NCBI RefSeq assembly: GCF_018919395.1
Contig: NZ_JAHLME010000005.1
Span: forward strand, 124,001 to 188,000
DNA from: Geomonas azotofigens
GTDB taxonomy: Bacteria; Desulfobacterota; Desulfuromonadia; Geobacterales; Geobacteraceae
DNA length: 64,000 nt
Direction: 5' to 3'
Positions 24,376 through 33,700 of the stretch are shown in pieces. The translations under genes were made by a program, and so were the position numbers. The number at the start of each line of letters is the position of its first letter. Position 1 is the first letter of the stretch. The notes below the pieces were generated by a model. That model saw nothing but the letters and a program-made list of their open reading frames with translations. It was not told the DNA's origin and searched no databases.

Positions 24376-25995
24376 ATGGTCATGAAAGGCCAGTACAATA
24401 TCGGGCATATCTGCACCCGCCAACAGTGCGAAGCTGGCAGAAGCGAAAAAGTGGCCATGCGTTGGATTTCGCAGCACATGGAACAGACGGACTATACCTT
24501 CACTCAGCTTGATCAGCAGACCAACCGGTTCGCCAATGTACTTGGGAGCCTGGGCTTTGGTCCCGGAGACATATTCTTCACCTTCCTGCCCAAGATGCCG
24601 GAGCAGTTCTTCGCCTTCCTCGGCACGCTGAAGCTCCAGGTAATCGCCGGGACCCTATTTTCCAACTTCGGCGAGGAGGCCCTTCTCGACCGCCTGGGCG
24701 ACTCGAAGGCCAGGGGGATCATCACCAAGAAGAGCTTCCTGAAGAAGATCGGGCGCATCCGCGACCAGCTACCCAACCTGCGCTACGTGATCGTGGTCGA
24801 TATCGAGGAACACCAGTCGGATGACATCCTCAGCTACAGCCGATTGATGCAAGAAGCCTCAGACAGGTTCACCGCCCCTGCCACCAGTGCCGATACCCCT
24901 TCCGTCCTGCACTACACCTCGGGCTCCACCGGGAAACCAAAGGGTGTGCAGCACGTGCACGGCAGCATCCTGTCCCAGGACATGACCGCGCGCGAGATCC
25001 TGCAACTGAGCGAGGACGACGTCTACTGGTGCACGGCGGACCAGGGGTGGGTGACCGGGACGTCCTACGGCATCATCGGTCCTTGGAGCATCGGGGTGAC
25101 GCAGGTTCACTTCGGCGGCGGTTACAACGCTGAGCACTGGTTCGATATCCTGCAGCGCGAAAAGATATCTGTGTGGTACTCGGCGCCGACCGCGCTACGC
25201 ATGCTCCTAAAGGAAGAGCCGGAGCTTTTCGCCAGGTGCGACCTCTCCAACCTCAGGCACATCTTCAGCGTAGGGGAGCCGCTCAATCCCGAGGTGATCC
25301 ACTGGGCGCGCCGCACCCTGGACCGGGACATCTACGATACCTGGTTCCAGACCGAGACCGGGGCCATCATGATCGCCAACCGTCCCGGCATCGAGGTGCG
25401 CCCGGGCTCCATGGGCAAGCCCGCCCCGGGCATCGAGGCGGCGATAATCGCCGACGACGGCTCACCGGTGCCGGACGGCGAGCAGGGAAACCTCTGCGTC
25501 AAGCCGGGCTGGCCCTCCATGTTCGTCACCTACCTCAACAACCCCGAGGTGTACGGGCAGAAGTTCCGCGGCGGTTACTACTATTCCGGCGACACCGCCT
25601 ACCGTGATGCTGACGGCTATTTCTGGTTCATGGGGCGCAGCGACGACGTGATCAACACCGCGGGACACCTGGTGAGTCCTTTCGAGGTGGAAAGTGCCTT
25701 GCTGGAGATCCCGGAAATCGCGGAGTCGGGGGTGATCGGTGCACCGGACGAGTTGCTGTTCGAGAAAGTGGTCGCCTACATCGCGCTGCACGACAACTGC
25801 GAGTACTCGCCCCAACTGGAGTTGAAGATCAGGCTCCACGTCTCCAACAAGGCGTCGACGATAGCCACGCCGCAGGAAATCTTCGTCATCGACAAGATCC
25901 CGAAGAACAAGAGCGGCAAGATAATGCGCAGGGTCCTGAAGGCTCGTTACCTCGGAACCGATGCCGGTGATATTTCAACTATGGAGGAAGATTAA
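24376..25995 (+). CDS. acyl-adenylating ligase (acetyl-CoA-synthetase-like)
   Basis: The 539-residue protein is an ANL-family adenylating enzyme. The phosphate loop reads HYTSGSTGKPKGVQ, the A5 block DTWFQTETGA, then YYSGDTAYRDADGYFWFMGR with hinge GRSDDVIN, and the C-terminal catalytic lysine in PKNKSGKIMRR. The segment WCTADQGWVTGTSYGIIGPW is typical of acetyl-CoA synthetases, so a short acyl group is likely. In those enzymes the A5 block is usually DTWWQTETG; here the second Trp is Phe, which may alter the acid pocket. The next gene is an acyl carrier protein starting directly after the stop, so the acyl group may be loaded on that carrier rather than on CoA. ATG 24376 has AGGAG nine bases upstream. 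Confidence 0.82.
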   Translation: MVMKGQYNIGHICTRQQCEAGRSEKVAMRWISQHMEQTDYTFTQLDQQTNRFANVLGSLGFGPGDIFFTFLPKMPEQFFAFLGTLKLQVIAGTLFSNFGEEALLDRLGDSKARGIITKKSFLKKIGRIRDQLPNLRYVIVVDIEEHQSDDILSYSRLMQEASDRFTAPATSADTPSVLHYTSGSTGKPKGVQHVHGSILSQDMTAREILQLSEDDVYWCTADQGWVTGTSYGIIGPWSIGVTQVHFGGGYNAEHWFDILQREKISVWYSAPTALRMLLKEEPELFARCDLSNLRHIFSVGEPLNPEVIHWARRTLDRDIYDTWFQTETGAIMIANRPGIEVRPGSMGKPAPGIEAAIIADDGSPVPDGEQGNLCVKPGWPSMFVTYLNNPEVYGQKFRGGYYYSGDTAYRDADGYFWFMGRSDDVINTAGHLVSPFEVESALLEIPEIAESGVIGAPDELLFEKVVAYIALHDNCEYSPQLELKIRLHVSNKASTIATPQEIFVIDKIPKNKSGKIMRRVLKARYLGTDAGDISTMEED

Positions 25996-26238
25996 ATGGA
26001 TACCATGACTACTTTGAACGGCATTTTCTGCGAGGTTTTCGATGAGGACTCGATCCAAATTACCAGGGAAACGACAGCAGATGATGTCGACGGCTGGGAC
26101 TCGCTGTCCCACACCAACCTCATTGTCGCGGTAGAGATGGCGTTCAACGTAAGGTTCAACCTGAAGGACACCCGGACACTTAAGGATGTGGGCGAACTGA
26201 TCGACTTGATCGACAGGAAGCTGGCTGAGAAAGCCTAG
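25996..26238 (+). CDS. acyl carrier protein
   Basis: This 80-residue acidic protein has the four-helix carrier pattern and the phosphopantetheine attachment motif DGWDSLSHTNL, with the modified serine at residue 36. It is distinct from a fatty-acid AcpP, where DSL is normally followed by DTVE. It starts on the base after the ligase stop, with GGAGGAAG as ribosome site, and the MBOAT gene follows nine bases on. This makes it a dedicated carrier for an acyl group activated by the ligase and handed to the MBOAT protein at the membrane, as DltC does in D-alanylation; the analogy is inferred. A phosphopantetheinyl transferase must be supplied from elsewhere. Confidence 0.88.
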   Translation: MDTMTTLNGIFCEVFDEDSIQITRETTADDVDGWDSLSHTNLIVAVEMAFNVRFNLKDTRTLKDVGELIDLIDRKLAEKA

Positions 26239-26246
26239 GAAGCGCG

Positions 26247-27746
26247 ATGCTTTTCAGCTCTTACATCTTCCTGTTCATGTTCCTGCCTGCGGCGCTCCTC
26301 ATTTACTACCTGACACCGGCGCGCGGGCGCAACCTGACACTGACTGGGCTCAGCTACTTCTTCTACGGCTGGGCCAATCCGTACTTCACCCTGCTCCTGT
26401 TCGGTTCGACTACGGTTACCTACTACTGCGCCCTCACCATAGCGCGCAGGCCGGGTGATTCTGCCACAGAAGAGCTCCCCCTGCGGGACGAAGACGCCCC
26501 GGCGCCCCTGCGGCAAAAAGCTGCCTTCTGGCTCTCCATCGCTGCGAACCTGTCGCTGCTCGGCTTTTTCAAGTACTTCAACTTCGGTCTTGAGAACATG
26601 AACGCGCTCCTCGTGGCGCTCGGCCTGGAGCACCTGCAGTTGGAGGGGCTCTTCCGCATCGCGCTTCCTTTGGGCATCAGCTTCTACGTCTTCAAGACCG
26701 TGAGCTACACCATCGACGTTTGGCAGGGAAGCGTGCGCGCCACCCGCAACTTCGTCGACTTCGCCTGTTACGTCTCCATGTTCCCGCAGCTGATCGCCGG
26801 CCCCATTGTGCGCTACAGGGAGGTTGCGGCACAGCTTGTCTCCCGCCTCCACAACGCCGAAAAGTTCGCCCGCGGCACCTCCTTCATGTGCCTGGGCCTC
26901 GCCAAGAAGGTCCTTCTTGCGGACCCCTGCGGCAAGGTGGCGGACACCTGTTTCAACGCGGCGACGCTGGGGGCTTTGGACGCCTGGTACGGTCTCTTCG
27001 CCTACACCATGCAGATCTACTTCGACTTCAGCGGCTATTCGGACATGGCCATCGGCGTCTGCCTTATGTTCGGCTTCGTCATCTCCAAGAATTTCGACTC
27101 ACCCTATCACGCCGACTCCTTTGCCGACTTCTGGCGGCGCTGGCACATCTCCCTCTCCACGTGGCTGCGTGACTACCTCTTCACGCCGCTCAACTACATG
27201 CTGCTGACCGATCGGGTTCGGGAGCGCATGGTGCGCGAGAAATTCCGCTACAACTACCCCGCCATCGCCAGCAGCGTGGTCGTCTTCACCATCTGCGGCA
27301 TATGGCACGGCGCGGGTTGGACCTTCGCGGCCTGGGGGGCGATGCACGGCATTTTGCTGGGGCTGGAGCAGTTGAGAACCAAGAAGAGCGCCTACTGGAA
27401 GTGGCCCAAACTCGTGCGCGTCTGCTGCACCTTCATCCCGGTGTCGCTGGCCTGGGTCTTTTTCCGCGCCACCGACCTCGGCGCTGCCTTCGGCTATTTC
27501 GCCAGCATGTTTGCAGTGGGCAACAAAACGGCAGGCACCGGTCTCGTGGCAGGGATTATCTACCAACCCTACTACCTCTCAAGCGTCGCCGTTGCCGCCC
27601 TACTGGTCTGGAGCGCGCCGCAAACCTGGGACTTCACCCGCGCCCTGACTTGGAGGAAGGCGATCTGTTGCTACTGCCTGCTGCTCGTTGCCGTAGCGAC
27701 ACTGGTTACCAAGGCACACAGCCCCTTTATCTACGCGGCTTTTTAA
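26247..27746 (+). CDS. MBOAT membrane O-acyltransferase (AlgI/DltB-like)
   Basis: This 499-residue protein has about ten or more hydrophobic segments and the MBOAT signature: SYFFYGWANPYFTLLL near the start, ISFYVFKTVSYTIDVW, MFPQLIAGPIVRY, QIYFDFSGYSDMAIG, FWRRWHISLSTWLRDY and the catalytic-histidine block GIWHGAGWTFAAWG (about residues 351-365). AlgI and DltB move an activated acyl group across the inner membrane for transfer to a polymer in the periplasm. Length is normal for AlgI. It sits between the carrier protein and the tandem AlgX-like protein. The exported acceptor is probably the polysaccharide made by this locus. Confidence 0.92.
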   Translation: MLFSSYIFLFMFLPAALLIYYLTPARGRNLTLTGLSYFFYGWANPYFTLLLFGSTTVTYYCALTIARRPGDSATEELPLRDEDAPAPLRQKAAFWLSIAANLSLLGFFKYFNFGLENMNALLVALGLEHLQLEGLFRIALPLGISFYVFKTVSYTIDVWQGSVRATRNFVDFACYVSMFPQLIAGPIVRYREVAAQLVSRLHNAEKFARGTSFMCLGLAKKVLLADPCGKVADTCFNAATLGALDAWYGLFAYTMQIYFDFSGYSDMAIGVCLMFGFVISKNFDSPYHADSFADFWRRWHISLSTWLRDYLFTPLNYMLLTDRVRERMVREKFRYNYPAIASSVVVFTICGIWHGAGWTFAAWGAMHGILLGLEQLRTKKSAYWKWPKLVRVCCTFIPVSLAWVFFRATDLGAAFGYFASMFAVGNKTAGTGLVAGIIYQPYYLSSVAVAALLVWSAPQTWDFTRALTWRKAICCYCLLLVAVATLVTKAHSPFIYAAF

Positions 27747-27883
27747 AGCCTTTGGCCGCGGGAGTACATCTGAGGAATCTGAGCGCCCAAACGGACCTCG
27801 CAGGTTACGTAATTTAAGGTTCCCGCAGATGTTCTCGGATTTTCTCCGTGACTAACGGTTCATGTTTTTTTGGAGTTACTGCA

Positions 27884-30628
27884 ATGTCCAAGAATAAGGC
27901 GGGAGCCGGCATAGAAAGCACCGAGGTAAGTACAGCAGTGAAGTGGTTCCTGCTGCTGGCCTTCGTCTGCACCATCGCCGCCGTGCCGCTCTATCAGTAC
28001 GCCGTCGAATCTCCCTCACTGCAAAAGTCTCTGGCCGCCTTCTCCTACGAGGATCTGTCCTCGGACCTGGAGAAGCTTCGCGCCAAACAAAGCGGTCTGG
28101 GTGGCGCCCTGGCGGCCATCCGGCTCATCAACGACAAGACCATCGAAAACACCAAGAAGTTCGAGAGCAGCATAGAGGAGGACTCATGGCTTCTCTCCGC
28201 GGTGGGGCCGGCCGTGGAGAAGATTATCATCGGCAAGCTGGGCGCCGGTAGCCGTGACGTCTACTGCGGACGAGAGGGCTGGCTCTTTTTCCGCCCCACC
28301 ATCGACTACCTGACCGGTGCCCCATTCCTTGATCCCGCAACCCTGAAGGCAAGGAGGGATGTGCAGCCCGACCCGTTAAAGGCTATCGTCGATTTCAAGA
28401 ACCAACTGGCCCGGCGCGGTATCGAACTGGTGGTCATCCCCTCCCCCGCCAAGGCGAGCATCTACCCCGAGTACTTCTCCAGCCGCTATGTCAGGCCGGC
28501 CGCGCCGCTGCAAAATCCTTCCTTCCAGGAGCTTGTGCGGAGGCTGGAGGCGCAGGGGGTGCGCGTGCTCGACCCCGCTCCCCTGCTGCTCCAGGCCAAG
28601 GGGAAGGAGGATCTGTTCCTGAAGCGGGACACCCACTGGACCCCCGCCGGCAGCGAGTTGGTGGCACAGCAGCTCGCGACATACCTGCAAAAGAACAAGC
28701 TGCTGCCGCAGCTCGCTCCGGGTCCTTACACCCGGGTGGCGAGCTCCGCGGAGAACAGGGGCGACCTGGCTGCGATGCTGAAGACCGCGGCCGATTACGG
28801 CAAGCAGCGCGTGGCGCTACACCAGGTACGGCAGCCGGACGGCACACCCTGGTCCGCCGCGCGCAACGCGGACATCCTCTTTCTTGGCGACAGCTACGCA
28901 AACATCTTTTCGCTCGACGGCATGGGCTGGGGCACCGGAAGCGGTCTGGTGGAACAGTTGAGCTTCCAACTGCGGCGCCCGGTAGACGCCATCCTGATCA
29001 ACGACAAGGGCTCCTTCTCAACGCGGCAAGAGCTTGGCAAGGAGCTGAAACGAGGCGAGGACCGGCTGGCCGGAAAAAAGGTGGTGGTCTACGAATTCGC
29101 GGCGCGTGAGCTTTCGCTCGGGGATTGGAAGCTGATCGACCTCAACCTGGGCAAGCGTGCCGGGACTTCGGGAGCCGCGGCAGCGCAGCACGCAGTCGAA
29201 ACCGCCATGGCGGCGCCGGACGGGCTGCAGGTCGAAGGGGTTATCGAAGAGATTACGCGGCCGCCGCGGCCCGGGAGCACCGCCTACAAGGATGCCGTCA
29301 TTGCCATGCACCTAAAGCAGGTGACCTCCGGCGGCAAGCCCTTCCCCTCCGGCCAGATCGTGGTCTTTGCCTGGGGGATGCGCAACGACACCGTCACCCC
29401 CGTCACACGCTATCGCCGGGGTGAACGGGTCGGACTGAAACTGCGTCCTTGGGCGCAGGTCGAGAAGAAGTACGGCAGCTACCAGCGCATCGAACTGCAA
29501 GACGAGGCGACCATGCTGCTCGACATCTTCTGGCTGGCCCAGGCCGACGACGCCGTCGCGCCAATGTCGACAGCGGCAAAGCCCGCCGCAGCGCCGGCAA
29601 CCGGGGCCGCGCCCCCAGCCCCGCTCATCGCTGCAACTGATCGGAAACAGGATGTCGCCGGCGCCCCGCCGATTCCCGCAGTCGATGCGAAAGCACTGTT
29701 CCTGAAGCGGGTGGCGGAACTGAACGCCGCCAAGGAGGAAGGACGGGCAGTCACTGGCGTGGAGGGGTGGCTCTTCTCTCGGCAGGAGCTGAACCATGTC
29801 GGCAAGGGGGAATTCTGGGGCGATGCCGCCCAGACCACCAGTCTCGCCGGAAAGCCGGACAGCCGCGACCCCCTTGCGGCGATCCTGGATTTCAAGCAGC
29901 AACTGGACCGCGCCGGCATCGAACTGATCGTGGTGCCGGTACCGGCTAAGGTGCATGTCTACCCCGACAAGCTGGTCCCCGGCATTGCCGCCGGGCAGGT
30001 GGGGCGTTGGGACTCGGCACACCAGCAGTTCCTACAGTTACTCGGGAAGGCCGGGGTAGATTACCTGGACGTGACCAAGCTCTTCCTCGACGCGCGCAAG
30101 AACGGTTCATCGCCCCTTTTCCTGCAAAAGGACACCCACTGGTCGCCAAGTGGCATAGCGGTGGTGGCCCGCGCCTTAAAGGAGAAGATCGCCTCCCGCC
30201 CCTGGTACCAGGGGCTTGAGAAGCAGCAGTTCACCAGAATCAAGGAGAGCGTGCAGGTAACGGGCGACCTCGCCGAAGGGGGCGGTGCGGCCACCGAAAC
30301 GGTGATGGTGTCCCGGGTCTCCCCCGCGCCGCAGCCGGACCGCAACAGCCCCATCGTGCTCCTGGGCGACAGCCACACGCTCATTTTCCACTCCGGCGGC
30401 GACATGCACGCCAAGGACGCCGGACTGCTGGAGAACCTCGCACTGGAGTTGGGGCTGAGGCTCGACCTCGTGGGCGTGCGCGGCTCGGGAGCAACACCGG
30501 CACGAGTGGAACTTGCGCGCAGGAAGGACAACATGGCAGGAAAGAAGCTGGCAATCTGGTGCTTCACCGTGCGGGAATACACGGAATCGCAAACCGGCTG
30601 GCGCAAGGTGCCGGTGATCCGCCCCTGA
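27884..30628 (+). CDS. tandem AlgX/AlgJ-like SGNH acyltransferase protein
   Basis: The 914-residue protein has one N-terminal membrane anchor (about residues 20-40) and two SGNH/AlgX domains. The first has GREGWLFFRPTIDYL, GIELVVIPSPAKASIYP, KRDTHWTPAGSEL and FLGDSYANIF. The second has GVEGWLFSRQELNHV, GIELIVVPVPAKVHVYP, QKDTHWSPSGIAV and LLGDSHTLIFH. Both carry the Ser of GDS and the Asp-His of DTHW, so both look catalytic. Single-domain AlgX/AlgJ are about 390-470 residues. The linker (about residues 430-610) holds a small domain and an Ala/Pro-rich stretch. The protein would take the acyl group from the MBOAT partner and place it on the glycan in the periplasm. ATG 27884 has TGGAG eight bases upstream. 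Confidence 0.85.
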   Translation: MSKNKAGAGIESTEVSTAVKWFLLLAFVCTIAAVPLYQYAVESPSLQKSLAAFSYEDLSSDLEKLRAKQSGLGGALAAIRLINDKTIENTKKFESSIEEDSWLLSAVGPAVEKIIIGKLGAGSRDVYCGREGWLFFRPTIDYLTGAPFLDPATLKARRDVQPDPLKAIVDFKNQLARRGIELVVIPSPAKASIYPEYFSSRYVRPAAPLQNPSFQELVRRLEAQGVRVLDPAPLLLQAKGKEDLFLKRDTHWTPAGSELVAQQLATYLQKNKLLPQLAPGPYTRVASSAENRGDLAAMLKTAADYGKQRVALHQVRQPDGTPWSAARNADILFLGDSYANIFSLDGMGWGTGSGLVEQLSFQLRRPVDAILINDKGSFSTRQELGKELKRGEDRLAGKKVVVYEFAARELSLGDWKLIDLNLGKRAGTSGAAAAQHAVETAMAAPDGLQVEGVIEEITRPPRPGSTAYKDAVIAMHLKQVTSGGKPFPSGQIVVFAWGMRNDTVTPVTRYRRGERVGLKLRPWAQVEKKYGSYQRIELQDEATMLLDIFWLAQADDAVAPMSTAAKPAAAPATGAAPPAPLIAATDRKQDVAGAPPIPAVDAKALFLKRVAELNAAKEEGRAVTGVEGWLFSRQELNHVGKGEFWGDAAQTTSLAGKPDSRDPLAAILDFKQQLDRAGIELIVVPVPAKVHVYPDKLVPGIAAGQVGRWDSAHQQFLQLLGKAGVDYLDVTKLFLDARKNGSSPLFLQKDTHWSPSGIAVVARALKEKIASRPWYQGLEKQQFTRIKESVQVTGDLAEGGGAATETVMVSRVSPAPQPDRNSPIVLLGDSHTLIFHSGGDMHAKDAGLLENLALELGLRLDLVGVRGSGATPARVELARRKDNMAGKKLAIWCFTVREYTESQTGWRKVPVIRP

Positions 30629-30720
30629 CCGGCAAATCCCTTGCGCCGCAAGTATGTATGATGTATTTTGGCCACCGGCAGAAGTCGGCCCCCATCCTAC
30701 GTGAGATCAGTGGCTTATAA

Positions 30721-33700
30721 ATGAAGATATCTGTCGTCATCTGCACCTACAACCGATCGGCCCTGCTCAGGGATTCCGTCGCCGACCTGCAAGCCCAGGA
30801 CTTCCCCTCCTCTGACTTCGAAATCCTGGTGGTGGACAACAACTCCTCGGACGACACCCGGTCGACCGTCGAGTCGCTGGCGGCTTCGTCCAAGGTCGCG
30901 CTCCGCTACCTGTTCGAGGGGAACCAAGGGCTCTCCTTTGCCAGGAACACCGGCATCCTCAACGCCCGAGGTGACATCGTCGTCTTCACCGACGATGATA
31001 TAGCCGCCCCCGCCGCCTACCTGCGCGAGCTTGCGCAGGTCTTCGCCGACCCCGCCGTAGCTGCGGCGGGCGGGCCCATCCGTCCCATTTGGCCCGGCCC
31101 GGTGCCGGAGTGGCTCACCAGCGACTGGCACGGCTTTCTGACCATAAACGAATTCCCCGTTGCAGCGGAAGCCGGCTTTTTCCAGGGACCGCACGAGTAC
31201 CCTTGGGGCGCCAACATCGCCTTCAGGAGGGAGATCTTCGAGCGCATCGGGACCTTCCCCACGGACCTCGGCCGGGTAGGCAAATGTCTGCTATCCAACG
31301 AGGAGGTCGGCTTGTGCCGGAAGATCGAGGCCGCCGGGTTCAGAATCGGGTTCGCCGCCGATGCCGTCATCTTCCACAAGATTCCTGCTGGGCGGTTGAC
31401 CAGACAGTGGTACTACCACCGCACCTACTGGCAGGGGCGTTCCAACGCGGTCATGAACGCGGACAACGATGCGGAGCTCTTCAAGGGGCTGCGGCGTTAC
31501 CTCGACCTGCTGGCGGTCTACCGGTTTGGCTCCTCGTTCTCAAACTTCGACCGGGAATGCATCAGGCGCGAGGCGATCGGCTACATCCTGCAACTCGTGC
31601 AGGGTCAATGCGGCAGCGCCGTCCCCCCTTCCGGGGTCAAGCACCTCAGGTGGCTCATCGCCGCACTGGAGACCATCGGCGCCAGCTCCCAGCGCTGCGC
31701 GCTGCAATCGGGCCTGGCGGAGCACCAGGTTCTGCTCGACCGGGTCGAGAAACTGCAATCCGAGCATAACGCTTTGGCCGATGAAATTACCGCGCTGCGC
31801 TTCGATCTGGCCCGCCAGCAAGGCCTCGTTCAGGAGAAGGAGGAGGAGGCGAAGGCGAAGGGAGAACAGGTCGAGGCCCTCCTCAACTCCCTGAGCTGGC
31901 GCGTGACGCGACCTTTGCGATCGCTCTACGATCTTTCGCGGGTCGGCTCGCTCGCGGTGTTCTTGAAGCTCGCCCTGAGCATCCTGCGCCACCCCAGGAC
32001 CGTCATCGGCGCCATCAACCGGGACACGATGAAGCTCGCCTGGGGCTACCTGAAAAACGGCGACATCAAAGGGCTGGCCGGCGGCGTCTCCTATTTCGTC
32101 GGAAGGACATCCCCCTCCACCCAATTCCGCCCCGAGATTCTGCACGGCAGTCTCGACCCGACCGCGGCCCTGTCGCTGCCGGTCTGCGCCCAGCCGCTCG
32201 TGTCGATCATCATCCCGGTGCACAACCAGTGGGCCTTCACCCACTCGTGCCTCGCCTCCATCATCCGGCACTCGGGAAGCATCCCCTACGAGGTCATCAT
32301 TGCCGACGATCTCTCCAGCGACGAGACCTGCCGCATCGGCGACATCGTGGAAAACGCGCGCGTAGTCCGGCACCAAACAAACCTTGGCTTCCTGCGCAAC
32401 TGCAATGAAGCGGCTAAACATGCCAAGGGGACCTACCTGCTCTTTTTGAACAACGACACCAATGTTCAGCACGATTGGCTCGCCCCGCTGGTCGAACTGA
32501 TGGAGCGGGATGCCTCCATCGGCATCGCCGGCTCAAAGCTCGTGTACCCGGACGGGATGCTGCAGGAAGCGGGCGGGATCATCTGGCAGGACGCCTCGGG
32601 CTGGAACTTCGGCTGGCGCGACGACCCGGAGAAGTCGAATTACAACTACGTGAAGGACGTCGATTACGTCTCAGGCGCGAGCCTCATGGTACGCCGGGAG
32701 CTCTGGGAAAAGACCGGCGGCTTCGACGAACGTTACGTCCCGGCGTATTTCGAGGACACCGACCTCGCCTTCCTGGCGCGCAGCCTCGGCTACCGCGTGA
32801 TATTCCAACCCAAATCGGTGGTCGTTCACTTCGAAGGGGTCTCGCACGGCAAGGATGTGGGTACCGGGGTCAAGGCCTACCAGGAGACCAACAAGGAGAA
32901 GTTCCTCGAGCGCTGGCAGGAGGTGTTGCGGCGCGACCATTTCCCCAACGGCGAGCACGTCTTCCAGGCGCGCGACCGGAGCAGGTTCCGCAAGACCCTG
33001 CTGGTCATTGACCATTACGTTCCGATGTACGACCGGGATGCGGGCTCGTTCTTCATGTACAGCCTGCTGCGAGCACTGGTGTCGCTCGACTACAAGGTGG
33101 TGTTCTGGCCGGAGAACCTTTACGCGCACCAGCCCTACACGGACGTGCTGCAGCAGATGGGAGTGGAGGTAATCCTCGGCTACCATGACTTCGGGGCGTA
33201 CCTCGCGGAGTTCGGAAGCTACTTCGACGGCGCCATCCTGACCCGCAACCACATCTCGATAAAGTTCATCGACACCGTCCGAAAGTACATACCCAAGGTC
33301 ATCTACCACGACCCCGACCTGGAGTTCCTGCGGGAAAAGCGGCGCTTCGAGCAGGAGGGAGGCTCGCCCGCGGAACTGGCCAAGATAAAAGAGCGCGAGT
33401 TCTATCTCTTCCGCAACTGCGACATCATCGGGATCCACAGCCCGGTGGAGCGCGACATCATCCTTTCCGAGTTGCCCGGTGCGGACGTTGAGGTGATACC
33501 ACTTCCGGTTCAGGACGCGGCTCCCTCAGTCACTCCCTTCTCCCAGAGAAGCGGGCTGCTCTTCGTGGGAGGCACACACCCTCCCAACGTGGACGCGCTC
33601 CGGTACTTCATCAAGGAGATCCTCCCCCTGTTGCTGGCCGATATCCCGGACCTCACGCTCACCGTGGCCGGCGCCGTTTCGCACCACGAACTGAAAGACC

